Source: Paracyclopina nana
Lineage: Eukaryota; Arthropoda; Copepoda; Cyclopoida; Cyclopettidae
Assembly: GCA_019096065.1 (NCBI GenBank)
Contig: JAGUCH010000007.1
Span: 84,501-148,500 of the forward strand
Length of the DNA: 64,000 nt
Direction of reading: 5' to 3'
Shown here: in pieces, positions 11,775 to 21,658 of the stretch
Layout of the letters: each line of letters starts with the position of its first letter
How positions within the stretch are numbered: position 1 is the stretch's first letter
The notes under the pieces: generated by a model
Database searches by the model: none
What the model was told of the DNA's origin: nothing
The model's input: only the letters and a program-made list of their open reading frames with translations
Translations under genes and position numbers: made by a program

Positions 11775-13371
11775 ATGAAATGCAAAATTCCTAAAAATCG
11801 CTGTCTGAGTTTTATGCCACTTGGGATTTTGCTCACCATTCTGCTAACTTTACTCATTGTATTCAGAAGTAAATTTTTGGCCAGAACCAATTACCAGAGA
11901 GTAGGTTAAAAGTTGGTTTACATATTTTACTCACTAAATATGGCAAATCACAGACCTGTGAAGCTGTAACGATGGGAGATGGAATATGTGACGATAACTT
12001 GAATGTGAAATCCTGCAATTATGATGATGGTACTAAATTCGACACAAAATTTCAAAAACCCATTGTTTACTAAACTCATTTTTTGGGCATTTTTAAATCA
12101 TATTTCATAATTGTTACAATACAGGTTTTGATTTTAAGAATCTTAAGGAAGCTGTAAAAGCCGCTGTGATGTTTACTTAAGGTGATTTATTCAAGGTGAT
12201 TGTTGTCTTGATACAAAATTGCGGCTTTTGACTTGCACCATTTGCATTTGCTATTCTGGTAAGCTAATGTCGACAACAGATGCAAAACAGGATGCATCAA
12301 CTGCATTCACAACTACCACTACAACAGCTGACTCAAGCGCCACTTTCACAACAAGTAATAATCTCTGCAATTTTTAACCAGTTCGCAAATGAGTAGTTAT
12401 TTATAGCGACAAGACCAATAGTGGATTGGGTGTCATTTCCAGAGCATAATCTGCAACTATGGATGGACAATGGCGACGGCAATTATTACAGCTGTGCTGA
12501 AAATTGCGCCAAAATTGGAGGTCGCCTCTACGAGCCAAAAAATGCCCAAGAATATGCAGCTGTTGGGGATTTTGCTTCAGGACAGTTTAACTTTGATTAC
12601 TGGATTGGCATCAACAACATCGAGCAGGAAAGCAAGTAAAGTTAACCTCTCGGGTGTGCTAGTGCACTTATCGATACTTTTTGGTTAGATTTGTCTACAC
12701 TTCATCTGGGAGCGCTGTGACCTTCTATGCTTGGGAGGCAGCTGATTTGTTTAAAGACAAGGACATTGAGAGATGTGTGGCGTCAAATTATGGACAATGG
12801 CAGCTGCAAAATTGCTTTTTTGTCAAAAGATGTGCGTGTGAAAAAGTGTATACCAAGCCGAATCCAGTTCCATTTTCATTGGAATATCTTGAGGAAAGCA
12901 GCTCTCATAACTTGCCTTGCTGCAAAGCTGGAGTCCTCAAGTCCACTGGCTCTCTTTGCACTGAAATACAAATTTGCAACAGTCACTATGACTTTTTGGC
13001 ATCGCTCCCTGGAAACAAGGACATTTTTGTGTTTGCGCTTCATGGCCTAATCAACACCTATCTCAATGTCTACAATCACAATGGAGAGGTAACTACATCC
13101 AAGGCCTAAAAGTATGAAAAAATTATTGATTTTTTCTCAGTTCAAACTGCAAATGGCAGTTATGCCAGAAGCGCCACAAACTAGGTTTACCTCAATACAA
13201 ACTGTGAATGAAACCAATAGTTTTTGCCCAGAGAGCTTTGTTGGTCTTCAATTCAAGAGATATTCGGTGAGAAGCTTGAATGTCGATATATCTTTTTTTG
13301 CATAATCCTCTGTTTGTTTTCAGGATAATTCACTGCAGTATGACAACCAAGCTCATTTTGTCTGTCAATAA
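11775..13371 (+). CDS. Membrane-anchored LNR + C-type lectin protein A
   Basis: Seven exons: 11775-11900, 11954-12029, 12196-12354, 12407-12635, 12689-13088, 13141-13266 and 13324-13371; 387 residues. A short basic cytoplasmic tail precedes a signal-anchor helix (about 14-32), predicting a type II membrane protein. Next comes an LNR-like module split by an intron (GDGICDDNLNVKSCNYDDG then DCC), a Cys-rich stretch, a Thr/Ser-rich linker (likely O-glycosylated), a CTLD (YWIGINNIEQES, then a VYTSSGSAVTFYAW strand and CEKV end), and an unrecognised Cys-containing C-terminal domain (NLPCCKAGVL ... AHFVCQ). The EPN/QPD and WND calcium-sugar motifs are absent, so classical Ca-dependent sugar binding is doubtful. 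The stop codon overlaps an AATAAA. First of three tandem paralogues; ligand unknown. Confidence 0.85.
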
Positions 13372-13519
13372 ACTCTTTTTAAAAGCGTTATTCATTGTCA
13401 TTCATTGATCTTCTTAAGCTAGTTGACTTGTCACAGTTCACTTTCAAAGTACAAAAAAGGCCTTTAACAAAAGGCCACAATATGCCTGTGTAATAATAGA
13501 TAGCCATAGCTTATTTAAC

Positions 13520-13625
13520 CCCGTAGGCAATTTAGTCCTATTGATTCTGTGATTGCTTTGCACTAATCTGTCCAGGTAAAAATCCACATTTTCTAGTTGA
13601 CATTCAAAGGTTCAAGATAGTTTGT
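13520..13625 (+). promoter_or_regulatory. Conserved upstream block of lectin B
   Basis: Diverged copy of the block before lectin A: CCCGTAGGCAATTTAGTCCT, ATTGATTCTGTGATTGCTTTG and CTAGTTGACATTCAAAGG in the same order and spacing. No clear TATA box is present here. Confidence 0.4.
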
Positions 13626-13646
13626 TTTTTTGGTGAAAATCAAAAA

Positions 13647-15442
13647 ATGAACAGCTTCACATCAAGAAAATACTGCTTGAGTATTGTGCCATTGGGAATT
13701 TTGCTCTCCATTCTGCTAATTTTACTTATTGTATTCAAAATTAAATTTTTGGCTTGCAGCCAAGATCAAGGAGTAGGTTAAAAGTTGGTTTTCATATTTT
13801 GTTTACTAAATTCGGCTAATTACAGACTCGCAAAACTGCATCAATGGGCGATGGAATATGTGATGATAACTTGAATGTGAAATCCTCCAATTATGATGAT
13901 GGTACTCAAATTAGCTTAACTCAAACAGCGTAAAAAATATTAATTTATGATCTGTAGTCTTGAACACCTATAATTACTGCTTTATTTTTTTAGAAATCAT
14001 AATGATTCATGCATATCAAGAAAAAAGTTCATTCATAGTTGGAAATAGATAAAATAATTGAAAAAAGTTATATATCTCTGAGTCAGTGAAGACTAGCAAT
14101 TTAAAAATTAAAAATATCAATAAATTTCGGGACATTTTTTCATTTGTTAACAATATTTTTCCAACTTTTTTTGCAAAAGCTATCAGAAATATTGATTGAT
14201 AAACATGGATGTTTTTTGTTTTGTTGAAGTTGCACTTAAAAAAACATTGAATTTTTAGGCGATTGTTGTCATGACACAAAATTGCGAATGTTGTCTTGCA
14301 CCATTTGCAAATGTATTTCTGGTTCACTGGTGTCAACAACAACAGCAAAGCTAGATACATCGACTGTATTCACAACTACATCAACAACATCTGACTCAAG
14401 CACCATTTTTACAACATGTAAGCCAAAGTTTATTCTTAATACATGGATTCAATATTTTTCACATCTTAGTAACTGAGGCAAAAGTGGATTGGGTTTCTTT
14501 TCCAGAGCACAACAATCTACAAATATGGCTAGCCTTTGACGCAATAAATTATTACAGCAGTGCTGAAAATTGCGCCAAAATTGGAGGTCGCCTCTATGAG
14601 CCAAAAAATGCTCAAGAATATGCAGCTGTTGATGATTTTGCTCTAGATTTCTATTTCAATGATTACTGGATTGGCATCAACAACATAGAGCAGGAAAGCA
14701 AGTATAGTTATGATCTTTTGATACCGTTATTTTTGCATTCGACATAATTGCGGCAGATTTGTGTACACCTCATCTGGTAGCTCTGTGGTATATTATGCTT
14801 GGGAAGCAACTGATTTGTACAAAGACAAGCCAATTGAGAGATGTGCAGCTTCAAAGCACGGACAGTGGCAATTGCAAAACTGATTTGCCCCCAAAAGATT
14901 TGTGTGCGAAAGGGTTGATAGTTGGTCAAATCCAGTCCCACTTTCCTTGGAATATCTTGAGGAAAGCGGCTCTTTCAATTTTCCTTGCTGCAAAGCTGGA
15001 GTCCTCAAGTCCCTTGGTTCTCTCTGCACTGAAATGCAAATTTGCAATCTGGAGTACGACTTTTTGGCAACGCTGCCAGTAAATAAGGACATGTTTGTGT
15101 TTGAGGTTCATGATCCAATCCACTTGTATCATTACATCAATGTCTACAACCACAATGCAGAGGTTTCACAGCAGAATTTAAGTCGGAACCATTTCAATAG
15201 TTTTTTTTCTAGTTTAAACTGCAAATGGCCAATTTGCCTCATTTGCAACAAACACGATTTACCTCAATCCAAACTGCGAATGAAACCAAAAGTTTTTGCC
15301 CGGAAAGCTTTGTTGGGCTTCAGTTTGTGAGATATTCAGTAGGAAGCAGTTATTTGCATTTATCTTGCTTTTTAAAGCAACTTAATTTTTACAGGATAAC
15401 TCAGTGCATTATGACTACCATGCTCAATTTTTCTGTAAATAA
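13647..15442 (+). pseudogene. LNR + C-type lectin paralogue B with nonsense codon
   Basis: The seven-exon structure is identical to lectins A and C: 13647-13772, 13826-13901, 14259-14417, 14470-14701, 14757-15162, 15213-15338 and 15395-15442. At 14881-14883 the codon for a CTLD cysteine (TGC in A and C, in the WQLQNC context) is TGA, which ends translation inside the lectin domain; the frame downstream is otherwise fully open. The LNR module has also lost two cysteines: the first (TCEA becomes TRKT) and the one before NYDDG (KSC becomes KSS). All splice sites are intact. This fits a recently inactivated copy, a segregating null allele, or less likely a truncated membrane protein or read-through. 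The sequence is otherwise as conserved as A and C. Confidence 0.82.
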
Positions 15443-15609
15443 AATCACTTTTAATTTTTTTTTGCATTGGCAACACTTATGTAAACTGAAAGGTTCATAC
15501 AAGAATGTTTTTTAATTTTACATCATCTTTATATAACAAATCCACTATAAAATTGCCTGAAAGCTCAGCTTATGGGAAATTGAAGTCAATAACCAAAGAT
15601 TTTTGGTTT

Positions 15610-15705
15610 CTTGAAGGGCAATTTCTTACAATTGATTCTGTGATTACAATGTCCTATTTTCACAATGTCCACAATTTTTAGTTGATGTTCAAGGGTCGGA
15701 AAGAA
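15610..15705 (+). promoter_or_regulatory. Conserved upstream block of lectin C
   Basis: Third diverged copy: GGGCAATTTCTTACAATTGA, TTCTGTGATTAC and TTTAGTTGATGTTCAAGGG in the same order upstream of the lectin C start. Most diverged of the three. Confidence 0.35.
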
Positions 15706-15730
15706 AAAAAACATTGTGGTAAATAAGAGA

Positions 15731-17439
15731 ATGAAATTATTCATATCCAAAAAATCATGCTTGAGTTTCATGCCATTGGGCATTTTACTCACCATTCTTC
15801 TATCTTTACTCATTGTATTCAGAGATACATTTTGGACCAAAGGCCAAAGCCAAAGAGTAGGTTCAAAGTTGGTTTTCTAATTTTGCTCACTAAATTTGGC
15901 TAATTACAGACTTGTGAAGCTGTTGCAATGGGCGATGGAATATGTGATGATAACTTGAATGTGATGGCCTGTAATTATGATGATGGTACTGAAACTGGCT
16001 TAACTTAAACAACATTATGCAGATATCATTTATTTTCTTAAATCTTGTACCCCGATAGACATTTTTAGAAAAAAAAATACTGCTTTTACAAATATCAATA
16101 ATGAAATTTCCATATTTTCTTGTGAAATATGCATAAAAATGACTTAATCTTTAATATCTACTTTTCAGAGCAATTTAGAGTTTTGCATTTTAGCTCAGTT
16201 TAGCGTGCCCTAAATGCAAATTGATTTTTTCAAGGTGATTGCTGTCTTGATACAAAATTGCGGCTTTTGTCTTGTACCATTTGTATTTGCTATTCTGGAA
16301 CGCTTATGACAACAACTTCTAGAAAGCAAGATACATCAACAGTATTCACAACCACAACAACAACATCTGAAGCAAGCACCATTTTAGCAACATGTAAGTA
16401 CCTGGTATATATTATCATAGTTTTTCAATTCGAAAGGAAGAAATATTTTGAACATTGTAGCAACTGAGCCGATAGTGAATTGGGTGTCATTTCCAGAGCA
16501 TAATCTGCAAATTTGGCTCGATATAGAAACAACCAACTACTACAGCTGTGCTGAAAATTGCGCCAAAATTGGAGGTCGGCTCTATGAGCCAAAAAGTCCT
16601 CAAGAGTACGCAACTGTTGATGATTATGTCATAGATTTTTACTACTTTGATTACTGGATTGGTATCAACAACATAATGGAGGAAAACAGGTATCGCTACC
16701 ACCAAGTTTACAAAGATCATTTGGCATTACTTTTGGCTTAGATTTGTGTACACTTCATCTGGTACCTCAGTAATGTATTACGCTTGGGAGGAGGCTGATT
16801 TATTCAAAGACAAACCAATTGAGAGATGCGTGGCTTCAAATTATGGACAGTGGCAATTACAAAGTTGCTTTGCAGCCAAAATAACCGTCTGTGAAAAAGT
16901 GAATAGTAAGCCAAATCCAGTCCCGCTCTCTTTGGAATATCTTGAGGAAAGCAGCACATATAGTTTTCCTTGCTGCAAAGCTGGAGTCCTCAAGTCCCTC
17001 GGATCTCTTTGCACTGAGAAGCTAATTTGCAATCATCGCTATGAATTTTTGGCAACACAGCATATGAACAAGGACTTGTTTGTGTTTCAAGTCCTTGGTC
17101 CAATCCACATTCATTTTTACATTAATGTCAATGACCACAACGGAGAGGTTTTAAAAAGATTTTTACCTTATTTTTAAAAACCATTGACACAGTATTATTG
17201 TCATTTTAGTTGAAGCTGCAAATGGGAATTTTTCCACACGATAAGTACACTCAGTTCACCTCAATCCAAACTGTGAACGAAACCAAAAGTTTTTGCCCTG
17301 AACACTTTGTTGGGCTTCAATTCAGGAGGAATTCAGTGAGAGGTTTCATTATATTACTATTTACAATTAAAATCATGCTTAATCTCTTCAGGATAATTCT
17401 GTGCAAAAGGACTACCAAGCTCATTTTGTCTGTCAATAA
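15731..17439 (+). CDS. Membrane-anchored LNR + C-type lectin protein C
   Basis: Seven exons: 15731-15856, 15910-15985, 16235-16393, 16461-16689, 16742-17147, 17210-17335 and 17392-17439; 389 residues. Architecture as in lectin A: signal anchor (CLSFMPLGILLTILLSLLIV region), LNR-like module with all family cysteines (TCEAVAMGDGICDDNLNV, ACNYDDGDCC), Thr-rich linker, CTLD (YWIGINNIMEENR ... WQLQSC ... CEKV), then the novel C-terminal domain ending AHFVCQ. Exon lengths match A except exon 5, which is two codons longer, as in B. The stop overlaps AATAAA. EPN and WND motifs are missing. The intact frame and conserved cysteines suggest a functional surface protein; a role in pathogen or cell recognition is inference from the CTLD only. 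Confidence 0.86.
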
Positions 17440-17719
17440 ACTCACGCTTAAGATTTTTTGCAATGATAGTTTGCTTTTTTTATGATTTTTGGTGATGACA
17501 TGGTGTTGTCATTATAGCAAACAAGCCAACAATCAAGGCAATACCTGTTCAAGGTATGGAAGTGCCAAGTCCAAAATCCTGATGATTCAATGAAAGATTC
17601 CGACAATTTTGTAAGTTTTGCCATCAGCAGCAAATGATCATGGCTTTTAAGAAGGCAGGTTTATATTCAAAAATATTTTCTAATTCATACACACTTGCAT
17701 GAATGGGCACATTTTTCAT

Positions 17720-19366
17720 TTATGTGGCTGAGGCAATTCTTTTAAACAACGTCTTGGCAACTTCAGCATCCAGATCAGTAAAGGCTTCAGTCTTAACAAT
17801 GTCAGCCATGTTTTTGACAAAATAATGAAAGCAGGATTTCTCCAACATTTTGGCTCCATATTTGAGAGCTACTTCGTACAGCAAGGCTGCATTGTCAACA
17901 TCAATAGCTTCTATCAAAAGCCTTTCACAGTTCTTCTTCAATCCTGGTTCAAGGTAGGAATTGGCCAAGTCCAATAGCTCAATGATTTCCTCTACTGATT
18001 CCAATTCAACCTTGTCAGTGTACAGGTAGTAAAGGAAAGCTTTGTAGACAGGGTAGGACACTTGATCAATCAGGATTGGCTGGTCATTGGTGGTGTCTTG
18101 CCAGCGTTCATTGAACATGGTGCGGAAGTGCTCACACCGGATCATGAGTACATCTTTGAATGCATGCAGTTCTTGTCCATCAACTATGAAAGTGACATTT
18201 GACATTTCCTTGTTATTGAATGCCCGCCTGAAATGAGCCTTTAAAGAGTGGTCACTGAAAGCAATTTCACCCGGATAGGCATAGTAGCCTTTTGAGTGTA
18301 GCAAAAAAGCCTCCGGAAAGCTCTTGCACTCAGTTCTCTTGGGTCTACTGACATTGCCTTCCTTGGTTTCTCCCCAAATATAGCAATTCTTGGTTGATTG
18401 GCTGATGGCAGCTGATAAGTTTGAGTGATGAAATGCAGCTATGTCACAGAATGGGCCTTCCTCTTCAGCAATCCTCATTGGTAATCTAGAGAGTTCAAAG
18501 TTTCCATTCCCCAATTGACCATATTCATTCTCCCCCCAAGAATAAATGTGCCCAGACTTTGATAAGGCCAATGCAAAATCATAACCAAATGCAATTTTTG
18601 TGATGGCGTTTCCTTCTAATGCTTTTACATGGCATGGAGTTGACTGATCCTCATCATGGCCTAAACCAAGTTGACCATAGTAATTACTTCCCCAACTGAA
18701 GATTTCTCCAGTGTTGAGAAGCATCATGGAGAATTTATATCCACAAGCCACTTGAACAGGACAAGAATGCTTGGAAGGCAGTTCAAAATTCACTTTTTTG
18801 GGAACCAAAGCATTATTTCGGGTGCCATTGCCTATCTGGCCAAAATAATTGCTTCCAAACGCATAAACCTCACCATCTTCAGTGAGAACCAAGCTATGAA
18901 AATATATTTTGTCACTTCAGTAATAAGGGCTTAAAACAAGCAATTACCTATCTTGTAATCCACATGAAATTGAATTGATTCTTTTGCCTTTGAGTGATTC
19001 AACCAGAGTTGGAATCAAATTCTCAATTCTGCTCTTGTTTCCCAATTGACCATTGCTATTTTCACCCGAAGAAAACAATTTTCCATCCTTGGAAATTGCC
19101 AAAGCATGAGTCGATCCAAATCTGAAGGCAACAATTTTCTTGTAGCAGAGTGCATTAACTCTCTTGGGCTCAATTGAAGGCGCTTTGTCACCAACTCCAT
19201 GCTGACCATAGTCATTCCCTCCGATTGCGTAAACCTCATCATTGAATGTGGTGAACAAGGCATCTTTTCCATCATTACTGAATGAAACCAGCTTGATTGA
19301 GGCAAGGAATTCATTGTTTCCATGCTTGAAAATGTCCAATTTGTCCAAGTCTTCATGATCTTCCAT
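17720..19366 (-). CDS. RCC1 and BTB domain protein, paralogue 2
   Basis: Two exons, 19366-18948 and 18893-17720, joined in phase 2 across a 54 nt intron, encode 530 residues. RCC1 repeats (FSWGSNYYGQLGLGHDED, YSWGENEYGQLGNGN) precede a BTB domain (MSNVTFIVDGQELHAFKDVL, CEHFRTMF) and a helical C-terminus. Exon 1 length and intron position are identical to the 4.3-6 kb copy, so the two are duplicates with the same orientation about 12 kb apart, with the UQCRQ side, WIPI2 and the lectin array between or beside them. The first RCC1 blade reads FSSGENSNGQLGNKS here, where copy 1 has YSWGGNDYGQLGNNS, losing the usual Trp. Likely Cul3-adaptor or chromatin/GTPase-associated class; exact role unknown. 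Confidence 0.9.
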
Positions 19367-21658
19367 TTTTATTTGGTGATTATTAAGTTATTACGACTGG
19401 CTCTTGCCTTTGATTCTGTAAGCACACGTTTGTGCTTAACCCCAATCTTATGATAGGTTTACGTTATTACGTTCTTATTGATTACTGTGCACTTAATTAT
19501 GCCGGAATAGTCAGCAAAAATTTCTTGAATGGGATTTTCAAATACTTTTGATCCTCAGTTAGGAAATCATCAATAATTTCACTCAGTCCGTGGCATCAAA
19601 ATTGTCCAATAACCTTGAAGGAATAAGAAATTGAGTACATATGCAAATCATGACAACAAACTGTGCTTTAGAAAGTAGTGGACATGATTTTTTTGCCACT
19701 TTTCCTACTATGGTGTCATTTGAATAGAAGCAAAAGCCTAATCTTATTAAGGCCTATTATTTTGAAGATACTTGATTTCAGCTGTTGACTCGCCTGAATT
19801 CAGCTGATGACACCTGATTTCAGCTGATGACTCCTGGCTACTACTGATGACATCTCATTATGGCTGATTTCAGCTAATCACAGCTGATTAAAGGTGATTA
19901 TAAGCGGTCAGTACCTGTAATAAGGTGTCACCACCTGATTTTGCCTGAATACAGGTCGGTGACTCTTATTATTTTTGACAATACCTGACATCAGCTGATG
20001 ACACCTGATTTCAGCTGATGACACCTGATTACAGGTGATGACACCTGATAACCTGTAAAAAAGTGGTCAGCTCCTGTAATCAGGTGTCACTACCTGATTT
20101 TACCTGAATACAGGTCGGTGACACCTAATTATTATTGATGACTCCTGATATCAGCTGATGATGCCTAATATCAGCTGATGATGCCTAATATCTGCTGATG
20201 ACACCTGGTTCTAGCTGATGACACCTGCTTTTAGATGATGGCAACTGATTTTAGCTCATGGCAACTGATTTCAGCTGATAGCAACTGATTTCAGCTGATG
20301 GCAACTGATTTCAGCTAATAGCAACTGATTTCAGCTGATAGCAACTGATTTCAGCAGATAGCAACTGATTTCAGTTGATGACACTTCATCAAGTGACACC
20401 TGATTTGGGCTGATGACAACTGATTTCAGCTGATGACACTTCAGTAAGTGACACCTGGTTTGGGCTGATGATGCCCAATTTCTGCTGATGATACCTAATT
20501 TCATTTCAGCTGATGCCACCTGATTTGAGCTGATGATGCTTAATTTCAGCTGATGACAACTGATTTCAGCTGATGACACTTGATTTTAGCTGATCACACC
20601 TAATTTCAAGTGATAACACCTGATTCCAGCTGATGACACCTGATTTCATTATGAATATGCAGTATAATGCACGATTTACTATTATTACAAATAATAATGA
20701 TGTGACTCATTTGCAGAAAAATTTCCTTAGTGTATATAATTATGCAGTGTAACTATTAAGGCACATTGTGAGGCTTAACTTTGTGCATTTTATTGCTGTT
20801 TTTGTTCCTTGGTCGGAAGTCAAATGAAGTCGAGTCTCACACGTGCTCTAAAGAGGATATTGTGCGTTGAGTCGAGCCGAGATTTTTGAGGCCAAGGTCA
20901 TCTTCAGATGTGGTTGTCATCGTCATAATTTCTCCCAGCCCAAAAAGTCGTGCTCCGTATTCAGAAACAACCGTTTATCACACAGGCACACAAGGCACCT
21001 CAAATGTACGCACTTATTTTGCTAAGAAAATAATTGGAAGTTGTCGACAATTTTCCATTTGTCTATAACGATACTTTTTTGTGACAGTCCCAAATTGATG
21101 ACAATTTCCTTTTGCCCAAAACTCAATTTTGACCCTCCAATTGTGTTTGAGTTTGCAAAACTGAAAAATGCATAATATTATTTGCGATCCTCAAAAATTC
21201 TCATATTTATATTAACTTAATAGGCCAACTTAAACTCCTTAACTAAGGCAAGTATCAGTTAAGTAAAGATTAGTGATGCTAGTGAATGTTGAAAGAAATA
21301 TTTAAAGGAATATGAGTAAAAACGTTTAGTATATTATTTCAGCGTCAAAAACTGAATATGAATTGAAAGTTCCGTATTGAGTCTCATCACGTCCAAAATT
21401 GGCACAAATTAGTTGCAGTGTCAAAAAAAGCCACTTACCAACCAAATGTGAAAATATCGTTATTTTCCCAAAATGACAGTTATGCTTGGCGTACAATGTA
21501 GATGAACATCACATTAGTGATCACGATAGTATGCCCAACAAAGCTCAGGATTGCCCTGACACGACAGGTATAACAATAGAAAAGGTCACGTGACCCTTAA
21601 CTATGGCTACTATTAGCAACCAAGTAAAGGCCACAGAGTCAACAAAAGGGCCTTCAAA
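19367..21658. other. Intergenic region with satellite array
   Basis: About 2.3 kb between RCC1-BTB 2 (minus) and inversin (plus), both transcribed away from it. 19785-20650 is satellite, annotated separately. The rest is AT-rich with no recognised gene. The last 150 bp before inversin has a CACGTGAC motif near 21586-21594 and probably contains its promoter. Confidence 0.5.
19785..20650. repeat. ATCAGCTGAT-core satellite, locus 1
   Basis: Tandem array with a unit close to ACCTGATTTCAGCTGATGAC (20 bp) and many variants. The core TCAGCTGA is palindromic, so both strands carry the same phrase. The same core builds arrays at 26.3-27.3 kb and 33.0-33.3 kb. Confidence 0.9.

Noticed and set aside
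20331-20579. Frame of repeated Ile/Ser/Gln-rich peptide
   Set aside because: Satellite sequence read on the minus strand; the same kind of artefact occurs at 26225-26449 and 36044-36283.
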